Shown piece after piece: positions 21,255 to 32,620 of a stretch of DNA of 64,000 nucleotides. The stretch lies in assembly GCA_030765065.1 (NCBI GenBank), contig CM060978.1, forward strand, positions 60,783,421 through 60,847,420. Reading direction: 5' to 3'. The stretch is from Deroplatys truncata (taxonomy: Eukaryota; Arthropoda; Insecta; Mantodea; Mantidae). Position numbers and translations under genes: made by a program. Each line of letters starts with the position of its first letter. Position 1 is the first letter of the stretch. The notes beneath the pieces are model-generated. The model was given only the letters and a program-made list of their open reading frames with translations. It did no database searches and was not told the origin of the DNA.

Positions 21255-22538
21255 CGAAGGCAGTCCCAGGAGTACCCAACCCGATGTATAGGTAGTGGTT
21301 GTGTTTCAAACAAATGACTATGGTAGAAAGTACCAACCTTATAAAGCTTAAGTTTGAAGTTTGATAACGCTATATTGTTTAGTAATTGTTTGGCAGCCAT
21401 CAATAGTGAACGCCGTCAGCAAATCTGTAAACATGGATAAAACTGGTCATCGTTATGTGATACATTACTTTCATTTGAAAGGTCTCAGTCCAACTAATAT
21501 TAAGGCTGAGCTAGGTACTACTCTGGGGCAGTCTGCTCCTTCGTTTACAACAGTAAAATATTGGGTGGCAGAGTTTAAGCGAGGCTGTACGAGTTGCCAA
21601 GACGAACATAGCAGTGGTCACCAGACCAAATGAGGTTACCACGCCAAAATTGTGAGGAAAGCCACAAAATGGTATTGGATGACCGTCAACTGAAAGTGCG
21701 TGAGCTAGCAGACATCGTAGGCATTTCAAAAAGTGCTGTACATCGCATACTGACTGAAAATTTGGACATGAGAAGGCTGTGCACAAGATGGGTGCCGTGT
21801 TTACTCACAATGGAACAAAAACAGCGTCGTGAGGATGTTTCAGTCGAGTGTTTGGCAATGTTTCGCTACAATAAAGCCGAGTTTATGTGTCGATTCATAA
21901 CCATGGATGAAACATGGGCCCATCACTTCATACCTGAGACGAAGGAACAGTTAAAACAGTGGATTAAAAGGGGAGAATCAGCTCCAAAGAAGCCGAAGAC
22001 AGTTCCATCTGCAGGAAGGTCATGGCGTCAGTTTTTTGGGATGCGCGTGGAACAATGTTCATTGATTATCTACAAAAAGGAAAAATAATAAATGATGAGT
22101 ATTATGTGAACTTATTTCAGAGTTTGAACGATGAAATCAATCAAAAACGGCCGCATTTAGCGAAAAAGAAAATTTTGTTTCATCAAGACAATGCACCAGA
22201 TCACACATCCATTATCGCCATATCCAAAATCAATTAAAGTTCGAGCTGCTTCATCATGCACCCAATTCGCCAGATTTAGCCCCCTCTGATTGTTTTCTGT
22301 TTCCAAGTTTCAAGAAATGGCTTGGGGTAAAAGATTTGCCAACAATGAAGAGGTGGAGTCTGGAGTTGATGGTTATTTTGCAGAACTCGACGGTTCTCAC
22401 TCTAAGCAGGGTATCGAAGCTATTGGACATTGCTGGGTAAAATGTATCGCACTGAAAGAGACCTTGTAGAGAAATCCAGATGTTTTTCCAAAATGTTTGT
22501 TTTCTTTGTTAGGTCGGGTACTTCTGCGACAGCCCTCA
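21255..22538 (+). mobile_element. Near full-length mariner element with TIRs
   Basis: The left end CGAAGGCAGTCCCAGGAGTA pairs with the right end, which on the minus strand reads TGAGGGCTGTCGCAGAAGTA. About 20 of 27 positions agree. TA flanks both (21253-21254, 22539-22540). At 1284 bp it has the usual mariner length and carries a whole but broken transposase gene on the plus strand. Confidence 0.9.
21433..22440 (+). pseudogene. Mariner transposase, full span, disrupted
   Basis: The start is ATG at 21433 (MDKTGHRYVIHYFHLKGLSP), with TVKYWVAEFKRG of the N-terminal helix-turn-helix region. A stop at 21631 and a frame change lead to MVLDDRQLKVRELADIVGIS and VHRILTENLDMRRLCTRWVP, then DETW with the first catalytic Asp at 21906. 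Another frame change near 22020 gives VFWDARG, then HQDNAPDHTS with the second Asp near 22190, and after a further shift SPDLAPSDCFLFP with the third. Spacing of the last two is about 34 residues, so DD34D. At least three lesions: a stop and two frameshifts. Transposition would cut and paste the element at TA sites, but this copy cannot make protein. Confidence 0.9.
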
Positions 22539-22540
22539 TA

Positions 22541-23796
22541 CAACTTAAGTGCACAAACGAGATGTTTAACTGTATATGTGCAGGTCTATGCGCAAATAGA
22601 CATTAAGTTTTAAAGCTTAATCTTCTGGTAATTTAATAAATCCCAAGAGAGAGTGTGCGCTCAACTGCGAATATCGATCAGTACAAGTGCCGGTACCAGA
22701 GTAACTCTCTGATTTTAGTTACACACCTTCTTATTACTTAAGCTCCGCTTACATTAGAACTACTTCCACCAACATTGTTTTACGCCCTGGCCTATACTTA
22801 TAGATCCTACGAGTGCCTCTGTTACCTTGTTACTAGGGTTCCTTTCTTAAATCTGAGAATTTCATCCACTATTCTCTTTGGTAGAATTTCTGCCTATGTG
22901 AATGTTTACATTTACTGAATTAACTTTAAACTGCCTTCCTAGAATCTTTAAGCTAATGTGTTCCATCCTCGGCTGATACTAATAACTTTCACTAACATGG
23001 CTTGCTAATTACCTTCTTCTTTCCGGACAAATCTTTCAATTCAGGCGTATTGCATTATACAGTTATTTAAATATACGGAATTTATTTATTGCAAGTATTT
23101 CTCAATTCTAATATTATCTCTCTATTTAATAGCTTATATATTCCCATCAAGAATTGCAGTATCACTTCTTACATATCTTGCGACTTTCAAAAGTTCCTCG
23201 TAGTTCCACTTTTGTTCCTTTTCTTTAAAACTTTCTACATATTATTTGGAAATTGACGAAGAATGTAGAACATTATCCTTATATCAAGTATATATTTTCG
23301 CCAATTTCGCTAAGTTCGCCACTGGTCATTTTAAGAAACGATAGTTAGTCGAAAGATGACAGCAACTACTTCACATGTGGTATCTCACCGAGTGCTAAAG
23401 TTCAATCATCAACTTCGTTTGCTATGCGTTATTCACCATATTGTGTTAGCAGTGGTTGGCCATATAACTTCAACTCCGTAAGTATCTGTATCGTATGGCA
23501 AAACTAGCATGGTTACATAGTGTAATATATCATTTTAAACCCTTTTGTATGTACCTTATAGTTGTAATATTAGAATTCGTAGTCTGTACTAACGTATTAG
23601 CCTGACGATTTTAGTACCTATATGCGTTCAAGAGTTCGCCTTGTAGCTTTCTAACTAATATCAATTATGCTTTTCCCCTTTAATCTCCGCTTTTGGATTT
23701 GTCAGTTCAAGGTTGTGACTAATTATTATTTAGATAACTAGAAAATTGTAATGCATATACAACCTATTTCAATGTAGTTTTGTCCAATACTAAAAT
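22541..23796. other. Unassigned AT-rich sequence
   Basis: About 1.25 kb without recognised repeats or frames. Confidence 0.5.
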
Positions 23797-24560
23797 ACAG
23801 TGTGTCCATAAAAATATTGTCATACTTTGAGCTGGTATTGTGTCGCTTTAGGTAGTTATATTTGTGTGAAGTTGGCGACATTCGAAAGAAAAATATTTTG
23901 TACTATATTTCATAGAGATTGAATGTGACCCCCACGAGTGACGTTGCAGACATCAATGCTATATTCCCATTCACGTCACACACGATCCAACATATCTGAT
24001 GAAATGGACTGGAGGCAGCAGTGATGCGAAGTTGCATTTCTTGCAGGTTTTAAGGCAATGGGGTACATAGACACAATTCTATATGTAACCTCATAAAATG
24101 AAGTCGCAGACCGTCCAGTCAAGCGACCTCGGCGGCCAATTGTAGAAAACATTGTCATCATTTCCGGCATGTCCAATCCATCTTATTGGAAACAGCACAT
24201 TCAGATGTTCCCGAACATGTAAATGCCGGTCAGGAGGTGCTCCATCTTGTTGGAAAATAAATTCGTTACATTCTTCTTCCAATTGTGGAATGAACCATTC
24301 AGTGAGCATGTCAAGATAACTTGGACCCCTGACAGTGGCCTCTAGAAAGAAAAATAGGCCTCAGACTTGAAGTTTCGATATGGCACAAACGAAATTCACT
24401 TTAGGGCAGCCTCTTTCTACTTCCAAAATGGCATGTGGATTCTAGATTCCCCAAATCCTAACAATATACCCGTTCACTTTTCCATTAACGTGGAATGTTG
24501 CCTCATTACTGAAAATTATGGCTCACAGGCTCCCCTTCAACGGAAACCGGGTAAAGCCCG
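23797..24560 (-). pseudogene. Mariner/Tc1-superfamily transposase fragment (QQDGAPP type)
   Basis: On the minus strand, in order with frame changes: SNEATFHVNGKVNG, NPHAILEVERGCPKVNF, LEATVRGPSYLDML, FQQDGAPPDRHLHVREHL (second catalytic Asp), NWPPRSLDWTVCDFILWGY-like (third Asp, with a stop for W), YVPPLP and ending in ICWIVCDVNGNI. This matches a widespread arthropod transposase family with EATFH, QQDGAPPH and WPPRSPDLTPCDFFLWG blocks. The N-terminal part is missing. The left end ACAGTGTGTCCATAAAAATA at 23798 looks like that family's TIR. No right TIR was found, so this is a truncated copy. Confidence 0.8.
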
Positions 24561-24604
24561 ACCCAGCAGAGGATACTTGAGCGGTTTCCATCTGACGGGG
24601 CCGA

Positions 24605-24820
24605 GAAGTTGCAACATTCAAGCCATCTGCGCCATCTGTTCACAGTCGTCCGACACACAGCCCTGGAATGATATTAAAAGGTGAAATGAGAGGGGATAAG
24701 GGAGAAAGAAATTCGGCGGAGTCAATGCGGCTTCCCAGCATTCGCCTAGTGATCCGAGGAAACCCACGATTTCCCGAATGCGAACCGGAGACACAACTGC
24801 CTGAGTCCCGCTCGATAATT
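24605..24820 (-). mobile_element. tRNA-headed SINE (SINE-2), copy c
   Basis: On the minus strand: GAGCGGGACTCAGGCAGTTG, GGTTCGCATTCGGG (B box-like), AATCGTGGGTTTCCTCGG, CTAGGCGAATGCTGGGAAGC. The order matches copies at 6818 and 18288. The plus-strand frame 24668-24892 is not a gene. Confidence 0.65.
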
Positions 24821-25388
24821 CTAATAGACAATCTCACTCATATAACCCCAAGGATTCAAACTCAAATTAAAAACATACTCAAAACTTCATAGTAAAACAC
24901 AAAAATCAGGAATTCCTAAAAGATCCCAAACAACCAGTTAAAATTTGTAAACTTCCAAACCTACTAGCTCTCATTCATCTGACCAATACCTTCAATAGAG
25001 CATCCCGAATATCATCATAAAGGAAAATTCAACTGCTACAAGCCAAGGCATGCACCACGTAGTACCGATGAAAGTCGTCGAGTTCGCCGACAGAAACCAT
25101 GTTGACATCAAACACGGGATGTCTCCAAATAACCATACTGGGAAATAAATATTTATATTTGAGAAATAGTATGTACAGTTTAAAATTGTCACGTTTTAAA
25201 TTTTCATCATTTTAGATATTTCTCGTTTTAATTTTTGGAAATTATTTTCTTGACTAGTTAACTACAAGGGAGTATGCATATTAATGTTCTATTATAATTC
25301 TGTTGAATATGTAAGAATCATTTCAACAAAATTGTTTGAAATTTATAGTAATTGGCCATTTTATTATCAACGTATTGCTTAAAACATA
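24821..25388. other. Unassigned sequence
   Basis: About 570 bp, AT-rich at the right. No family match was recognised. Confidence 0.45.
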
Positions 25389-25459
25389 GAGGGTTGTTCG
25401 CAGCAAACATTATGGTAACAAACATTAAGACCCCCTTATCATATAAAAAATCAAGCCTT

Positions 25460-26112
25460 CACTAGCAGTGATGTTCTATCTGACAGGCTTTAGCTTGAGC
25501 AGCATCTGCAGCACAGCTTCCACTGGAGAAAACTGCTATTAAATACAAGGATGTCCAGTTTATTACATTCCTCCTCGCTGCTTTCCAGAGTTCATCCAAA
25601 TTTTGCGGTCATCTGCTTCCAAGAGCTCCTTTCAGTAGCCCAAATGCACAAAACTCTTATCAGTGATGCATAACGAAGTCGCTGATGGTATGGAATGTAT
25701 TCCCATTTCTCTTTCTATGTTCTCCAAACGTTTGTAGGTCGAAGGAGACGTATGGCTTGATGGCTTATCCTGATGCAACCAGAGCTTATTTACACCTGCA
25801 CCATAGAGAGCATGGATTTCTGTATTGAAAATTGATATCAGCACGTTAGGCTGATAATATGCCGAGTTGATTTTCGCATTTTTATGTACACAGTGAATGG
25901 TTAATTTGCCTTTGTAACTGTACCTTGCTATTAGCATGAAACCATTGGGGAAATTTTCGTTAGTTTCCTAATACAACGTTCAAATTTGTTTCTCTCCTTG
26001 GCCGGTAATATATAACCCAGGGTTTGTTGCAGTCACATATATAAACATATGCCTCATCTAAATAGACAACAAACGTCCGCTTTTCACCAGATAGGTATCG
26101 TTCATACAGTTT
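25460..26112 (-). pseudogene. Tc1/mariner-type transposase, C-terminal part
   Basis: On the minus strand from 26110: LYERYLSGEKRTFVVYLDEA with the first catalytic Asp, CNKPWVIYYRPRRE, then GKLTIHCVHKNAKINSAYYQ, YGAGVNKLWLHQDKPSSHTS with the second Asp, and after a frame change SLCITDKSFVHLGY and LLEADDRKIWMNSGKQ. The expected SPDVAPMD third-Asp block is scrambled. It continues the N-terminal part at 26816-27150 across the LINE insertion. Non-functional. Confidence 0.8.
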
Positions 26113-26674
26113 TTGGAATCGGATTGTAAAATTAAACCTTCTCTAAGTCTAGCAAATGAAATAAAATTGAACTGGCGTAAAGAAGCATATATACTTAATT
26201 TAGGAAGAAAGGAAAGATCAGGAATGGCATGGTTTAGACTGGCGGCCTGGAGGGCACAGAAAATGAATGACGATTCTGGCAAGAGAATCTGCCCATTCTG
26301 TGATTTGGATGAGGACTGGGTACATAATTTGGCGGAATGTGCACAGTGGGAGAACCAGCGAACGATTAAACTGAAAGAAAAAAATTTAAGTCCCTCAATA
26401 AAGAGATTGGCATGTTGGGATCTGCTGGCTGACTAGAGGAACTGGCAACACATGCGCAAATTTTTGGCTAAAGTGCGCGAAGCTAGGTCAAATTTGTTGA
26501 GTTAGACTAAGAAAATTTATCTCTAATTCCCTTTTTCTTGTTCCTTTTTGATGCGTTTTCTTTCTCTGTTGTTTATTTTGTCACCCTATTGTATTTAAAT
26601 ATGCATGTACGGTCAATGACCCATGCACTAAATACTTGTGAAACAACTTCAATAATTTGAAACCAATAAAGATA
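26113..26674 (+). mobile_element. 5'-truncated LINE: ORF2 C-terminus plus 3' UTR
   Basis: The open frame 26113-26436 encodes GRKERSGMAWFRLAAWRAQK and a cysteine motif ICPFCDLDEDWVHNLAEC (CX2C...HX4C), the C-terminal knuckle of R1/Jockey/I-like non-LTR elements. It ends KRLACWDLLAD. About 230 bp of 3' UTR follow, with GCATGTACGGTCAATGACCC at about 26603 and AATAAAGATA just before a tetranucleotide tail. The reverse transcriptase is absent, so this is a typical 5'-truncated insertion, opposite in strand to the transposon it interrupts. Confidence 0.82.
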
Positions 26675-26815
26675 TCCATCCATCCATCCACCCACCCACC
26701 CATCCATCCACCCACCCACCCATCCATCCACCCATCCACCCACCCATCCATCCATCCATCCATCCATCCACCCATCCACCCACCCACCCACCCATCCACC
26801 CATCCATCCATCCGT
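26675..26815 (+). repeat. (ATCC)n / (ACCC)n tail of the LINE
   Basis: About 140 bp of ATCC units mixed with ACCC variants directly after AATAAAGAT. It looks like the LINE's 3' tail rather than an independent microsatellite. On the minus strand it gives [10 protein letters not shown]-type frames that are not proteins. Confidence 0.9.
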
Positions 26816-27150
26816 CAGTGGCACGTTCTGCAATGTGTTTGGGCAACAGCTTATATCTCCAGCTCTTATGGCATTTTTCTAGATTCAAATCCTGTTTGAT
26901 TATGATGTTCACAGTAGAAAAAGACATCCCTAATTATTGTGCCATCAGCCTCTGACTTGCAGCACTTGGTCCAGAGGCATGGGCCTTCACCTTCCAAATT
27001 ATCTCCGGGGTGCAACTGGTGGCCGGTCGTGGATTTCCCTGTTTCTTGCCCTTTGGAACAAGTACTGATGTTGTGTGCCCATGAGATCACTTTCTTGGAT
27101 ATGGTAAAACCACGCCTCTTACACTGCTTAATAATCTTAGAATACAAGTA
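26816..27150 (-). pseudogene. Tc1/mariner-type transposase, N-terminal part
   Basis: In mixed frames on the minus strand: [44 protein letters not shown], then [20 protein letters not shown] and [17 protein letters not shown]. The last blocks are the second helix-turn-helix of a Tc1-type DNA-binding domain (SVSTVHRIIKKDLGLK in relatives). It belongs to the element whose catalytic part is at 25460-26112. Confidence 0.7.
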
Positions 27151-27354
27151 ATTTGCATCGGAAAGGGCAATAATGCACCCTTATCAGAATGATTTTATTT
27201 TTGACGCTATTTGATACAGCAAGAAAAGAGCACACAACTGAACAAACACAGTGATACACTCATACTGCTGAACTTTCATTCGTTCCACATGTTTCAGCGC
27301 GGAGCTATTGTGCTCATCTGATATTGTTACCATAGATCGTGAGCAACCTCTGTA

Positions 27355-28319
27355 TAAAGAATTTAACTTAACAGAAAATGTCTGGAAAATTATCAATTTA
27401 AGAAGTGTATTGTCACAGTTTTATATATATATTTTATATGTATATATATATTCCTGTAATATGGCTATAAGCTACATAAGGTACATAGGAGTAGATTAAG
27501 TTTCTAGCAAGTTAGCCGCAAATTTGATCGTATTTTTAGTAGGGTTAGGAATGATTTGTTATTTTTAAACTTTTTCCAACATAGGCAGCATTAGTTTAAT
27601 TAGTTTTTAACGCCGTAGTGATTTGCTTTGCCTTTGTAATGAACAGGAGGGTTAAATCTGTTTCAAGACTAACTCTATGGGGTTAGAGGGGAGATGTAAG
27701 GCAGGCAGTCGATCGGTCTTTCTTGAAGCAAGAAATTACTCGACTCCCAGGTTTCCGTCTTCGCCTGTTTTTGCCATTAGAAATTATTATTGCGTAAGAA
27801 GTTAATACGCCTTCACCCCACCCTATAAATTCATCTCTCTAATTAACTCAGCAAGTTCGCAAGTGTTTCTGATTTTTTGTACTACATCTTTTGTATTTTT
27901 CACCCCCTCAACCTCCACCATCCACTCTCATTTTCTCTTCATTATTTCTAATTTCCAATGTTAACGTCAGAGTCGGCGTCGTCTGCAGAACTCGGAGTTT
28001 CATTAAATTCCAAAATATGGTAGCACATGCACCCTCGCGTCTTAACCAGTAATACCAACTGCACAGGTTCTAAACTTGCCTGCCAGATTACAAATGCGAG
28101 ATTGGAATTTATGGCTAGTAAAATAAGCAGGGATATAGCGAGCACGTGCCGAATATTTACGTTCCCTTCTTAAAATCTTATAATCCAGGGTGAAAACGAA
28201 TAGCTTTGCGTAGAAATTCTACGAACTAATGCAGCGTAACGCCCTTGCACATTTATTTAATAAGAATTTGTCTATCTTGGCGTCACATAGATATGTTTAC
28301 TATTTAAAATGTGTGAAAT
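27355..28319. other. Unassigned sequence
   Basis: About 965 bp. An AT dinucleotide-rich stretch lies at 27420-27455. No frame or family was recognised. Confidence 0.45.
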
Positions 28320-28390
28320 AGGGACTCCTAGATGCCTAACTAAACAGTTACATAAATAACTAAACCTCGGCGCAATAGCCGCTAAGAAGC
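28320..28390 (+). repeat. Family D fragment
   Basis: TTACATAAATAACTAAACC followed by TCGGCGCAATAGCC matches ACATAAATAACTAGAGTTAG and GCGCAATAGGC at about 29628-29660. It abuts a 5'-truncated family B copy. Confidence 0.55.
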
Positions 28391-29178
28391 TACTATTCTT
28401 ATAAACGCTTATTCTCCATATGTTTCAGGTTAATCGAGATATCGATATGTTAATCTTATTGCTAATTTTCTTGTAGATACAAGGGGAATCGGTAGGCTTT
28501 AAGCGATAGTCAAATACTTTAAGAGCTGGTTGCTATGTGGAGTATCCCATTCTCTTTGCATTACCAGGACAAAAAATGAATAACCAATTTCCATTTGAGA
28601 AAAAGTATAAGTATTGGAAAATTTAAGGGAATAACAAGCAATATTTCGAAAATGACTCACTCAACAAAATAAATGCATATGACATAAATTGTGTATTTAA
28701 ACGCGATCTGCATTTTTGGTGTCGTAAAGTTTTGTCTATCTCTTATGGTTTACCAGTTATGCAAAAGTCGCTCACAATGAAGAATGCTTTTGGAAACGTT
28801 CCCAGAAAATTCAAGATATACATTTCATTTGTCATGAAAGTATCTTGAACATGCGATATTTTAATCAAAATCGTTAGAGCCATTTTTGAGAAATTTAATT
28901 TTCGAAAAATGTTCCATGTAAAGGGTGGAGGGATTTTCTTGAAAACCTTCTTGTTGCACCTCTGGAAGATACTGAACCTAAATACCAAGTTTGGTGTTTA
29001 TCCGACTGTTCGTTTCTGAATTATGCTGTTCACACACACACACACATGAACATGATTACAAAAATGCTTTTTTAGGATTCAGGTGGTCTCAAAACATGTA
29101 TTTCCGGTGAAATATCGGTATTGAATTTTTGGTTGGAATACAATACTTCCCCTACTTACTATATGTAGTAGTGAAAGT
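28391..29178 (+). mobile_element. Family B element, 5'-truncated
   Basis: It enters at CTTATAAACGCTTATTCTCC, lacking the first ~45 bp, and runs to TATATGTAGTAGTGAAAGT followed by AAAA. The internal A-rich site GGACAAAAAATGAATAACCA is empty here, the reference state for the self-insertions elsewhere. The minus-strand frame 28988-28743 is repeat translation. Confidence 0.8.
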
Positions 29179-29189
29179 AAAAATAAAAT

Positions 29190-29970
29190 AATCCCACATC
29201 ATATATTAAATTTACTAAGCCCCAATATTCTCTTAATGAGGCGTAAACTGTAAACGATGTTCCCTTATTTGCACTCTTCAGTTAGTATGCATTTTATGCT
29301 ATATTTTCAGTCAATTATTATTGATTCCGATATTATTGTTGCCTTATAATAAAATAACTCATCTTTTTACATCACTACTGCGTTTTCGCTCACATGGGAA
29401 GTAGAAAACAATAAAGTCATTGCATTGTCGAACAAAGCTATGAGTTAACACTAAAATTCGATTTCTGAGTTGTAAACCAATACTTTGTTGTATGGACAGA
29501 TAACCAGAATCTTCTAGAAGTTTCTTTCCCCCGCCTCCAGAACGTGTGTCCAGATAGTTCTATAATGTTCTGTGGAAGATTCCACTTATTAAAATGTAAG
29601 AGGAGTAGTAGATACCTAGTTATACAGGTACATAAATAACTAGAGTTAGGCGCAATAGGCACTAAAAACTTAAAGTAGGCAGGCAAATAGAGACTACAAA
29701 AGTTCAAAATAGGCACTATGATTATAAGTATGGAAGTACGCACAATCATACGACTTAAAAACTCCTTTTGGCATGAGAGAACCATATCATATATTAAATT
29801 TACCAAATCCCAATATACTCTTAACGACGTATAAACTGTAAACATTATTTCTTTATTTACACTCTTCAGTTACTGTGTTTTTAAATATTCATGGCTATTG
29901 GTTAAAAGTTGTTTTCTGCCAAACCTTAAATTTTTCAGCAGAGATAAACAACTGTATTTATCCATGTCCA
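29190..29970 (+). repeat. Family D repeat with internal direct duplication
   Basis: The block CATATATTAAATTTACTAAG (29200) with CCCAATATTCTCTTAA and CACTCTTCAGTTA recurs at 29790-29885 as CATATATTAAATTTACCAAA with CCCAATATACTCTTAA. A further related segment is at 33565-33900. No terminal structure was resolved. The minus-strand 135-aa frame here has no recognised domain. Confidence 0.55.
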
Positions 29971-29973
29971 TTT

Positions 29974-30919
29974 TGAGGCAGTATTTTTAACACTTGAATA
30001 ACTTTAATTAAATTATATAATATGTAAATTCAATTACAGCCCGCCTTGAAGCAATAAGTATGTAATAATTTGTGAAAATGTATGTAACAGATATTGCATG
30101 TGGTTATATTATTGTAAACATGTTTAATAATGTTATGTGAATGCATAACTTAGTTTAATAGTGAAAGAGCTGTGAGAATAATAAGTTTATGGTTGCTAAC
30201 AGTGAGGTAAGAATGAGGTAACCTTGAGGCAATAATGATTTTGAGAGTTTGAATGCTACTAGTCATGATTAGAGCAACGATAATGTAAATTTTGTGACAA
30301 TTTAAAAATAGCCAATCAACAGACAGAAAAAGCTTTAGTAAAATGCAGGTATTCTATTGGACTAGGATTAGCCAATCAGAGACTTGAAATACAGAAGTTT
30401 ACGGGTTTGGACGGTTGAATTATATTCAGTTGCCTGCAGACCTTGGTAGTAACCGGATGGAAGATGTGTTCTCTAGAGAAATATTACGTATTCGTGTGAA
30501 TCGTAAAATAACTATACGCGTTAACAAAGTGCAAGTATTAAATAAAAGAATCTCACAGCTCTTGATATCAGGTAGTACTATTTAATTTGTGTCAAGGATT
30601 AATAAAACGAAGGGAATTTAAACTTAAAATCTGTGTAAGCCTACATTCTTGTCGCACCACACCCTGATTAAGAGAAACGTGTCTCTAAAGTAATAGTGAC
30701 GCAGCCTAGGCAAACATAAACATAAATACTATCTATAGAATCAGTTTAATAACAAAGTTAATATTATTTTTTTAAACTTGGAGGGTAACAGCAAAAATAC
30801 ATCTTAAAATCGGCTTTACATATGTAGCAGCATATTACGTAACAAACAATCTTCTTCAAAATTGACGTGCATACGTGGAGTTAAATTATATAAACAACGT
30901 AAAAAACAATACTTCTTTA
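29974..30919 (+). mobile_element. Family A solo-LTR-like element, copy A5
   Basis: It starts TGAGGCAGTATTTTTAAC and ends ATACTTCTTTA (final CA decayed to TA), with a 4-bp duplication ATTT (29970-29973, 30920-30923). Two 3' units are visible: CTTAAAATCGGCTTTACATA and CTTCAAAATTGACGTGCATA. Confidence 0.85.
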
Positions 30920-31069
30920 ATTTGTAAAATCAATTTAAAATAAGGAATTAATACTCTTTATAGGAATAGAAAATTCGTTCCCCATGTATCTCAATGAAAT
31001 ATGCACAGTTTCGTTAATATGGTTATTAAGAAGTATTGTTGGACAGGATACGCCTTGCTGTTACATTCT

Positions 31070-31865
31070 CATTTACGTATAGTAAAAATTGGATACCCAG
31101 ATTTCACCGGAAATACACATTTTGAGGCCCACCAAATCCAAGAAAATTATTTTTAGAAAAAGCTCGGTATGTGTGTGTCTAGTGACTGTGAACAGCATAA
31201 CTCAAAAATGAAAAGTCGGATAAATACCAAACTTCGTATTTAGGTTCAGTATCTTTAAAAGATGCTGCACAAAGATTTTCAAGAAAATCCCCCCACCCCA
31301 GACTATCCTTTACATAGAAAACGTTTTAAACAAATTATTTTCTCAAAAATGACTACGATTTCGTTTAAAATATCATATATAAGATATTTTCATCACAAAT
31401 CAAACGCATATCTTGAATTTTCTGAGAATTTCCCCAAACGTCCCCTTTATTCTGAATGACTTTTGCATAATTAGAAAACCGTAAGAGAAAATTTTACCGT
31501 ACAAATAATGAGATCTCGTTAAAACACACAATTTATGTCATATACATTGTTTGTGGAATGAACCATTTCCGATATGTTCCTTGTTTATTTGAGTTTTCCA
31601 ATAATTATACTTTTTCTCGAATGGAAATTCATTTTTATCTCCTGGACATACAAAGAGGATGAAATACTCCACATAGCAACCAGCTCTTAAAAGATTTGAC
31701 TATCGCTTAAAGCCTACCATATTCCCTTTGTACCTGCAAAAAGAATTAGCAAGAAAATAGTTTCTGCAAACGTTTATCTCGATTAACCTGAAGTAGATGT
31801 AGAATAAGCGTTTGTAAAAATAGTTTTACAAAGTAGAGAAAGTCATGTGAGTGCAACACATCAGA
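31070..31865 (-). mobile_element. Family B element, minus orientation
   Basis: It runs from ACGTATAGTAAAAATTGG through GGATACCCAGATTTCACCGG and the GTGTGTGTCT core to GTAGAGAAAGTCATGTGAGT and the terminus ACACATCAGA. Its 3' inverted-repeat half is lost. The plus-strand frame 31262-31459 is repeat translation. Confidence 0.78.
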
Positions 31866-32305
31866 ATATTTTTTAGCTTATCATCTAACAGACACCTACT
31901 GATCATAAAACAAATTATTTGTTCTAAAGTTTTTATCACTGTTCTATATTAAAGTAAAGTGAAAAACGTGATTGTCTTTTCTTGCGTTACTAGGAACAGG
32001 AACCAAACAAAATATTTATCAATCATCAATTTCATCCTAAGAGCCTTATTATTTTATTCGCCATTTGGAGGAAAAAAAGTGATAATAAGTTGGGAACTGG
32101 TCAAGTACTAAGATGGGTTTTGCTAGGTTATGCGTCTAGGCTTTCCGTGTTCATTACGATAAAAAACGCGAAAACCGGGTAAGATGTTCTGCCAGTTAGC
32201 CATCGAATTATCACTTAATGATTATTGAGTCTGTTATGTTTTATTGTTAAAGAGGTTATTATTGCGTTTGCAATGAAATACTCCTAGTCTTTTTAAGTCA
32301 CTACA
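31866..32305. other. Unassigned AT-rich sequence
   Basis: About 440 bp without a recognised repeat or frame. Confidence 0.45.
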
Positions 32306-32616
32306 GCGTTTGGCTCAAGTAGTGCAGTGGTTATCGTGCTAGCCTCTAGCTCCCGAAGTCACGGGTTCAAACCTGGCAGAGTGTGATGGATTTTTTCGGA
32401 TGTAAAAATGTTTAGCATAACTTCCTTCGGAAGGGAAGTAAAGCCTGATCCCGTGTCGTAGATTTACGGAACATAAAACAACCTCAAGCCTGATAAAGGG
32501 AACTCTGAGCAAAATTACCGGTCTTTTACGCCCAATATAGAATGGAACACAAAGGACCACAGCAGTTAAAGAGCGTCCATAAACAAAAAACAATTTAATT
32601 TAATTTTCACGTGGGA
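32306..32616 (+). mobile_element. tRNA-headed SINE (SINE-1), copy c
   Basis: AGTAGTGCAGTGGTTATCGT (A box) and ACGGGTTCAAACC (B box) lead into TTCCTTCGGAAGGGAAGTAA, AACCTCAAGCCTGATAAAGG, CCGGTCTTTTACGCCCAATA and a tail GAGCGTCCATAAACAAAA. Copy A6 lies immediately to the right. Confidence 0.85.
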
Positions 32617-32620
32617 AGCT

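Larger units (their letters stand above)
25389..27352 (-). mobile_element. Tc1/mariner-type element with TIRs, split by a LINE fragment
   Basis: The left end GAGGGTTGTTCGCAGCAAAC followed by ATTATGGTAACAAACATT pairs with the right end, which on the minus strand reads CAGAGGTTGCTCACGATCTA followed by TGGTAACAATATC. TA lies outside both. The element is about 1.96 kb, of which about 0.70 kb is an inserted LINE 3' fragment with its tail. Without the insert it is about 1.26 kb, the normal size for this superfamily. Confidence 0.8.

Noticed and set aside
26573-26927. Trp/Gly/Asp-rich and Pro/His/Ser-rich open frames
   Set aside because: They are six-frame readings of the (ATCC)n/(ACCC)n tract.
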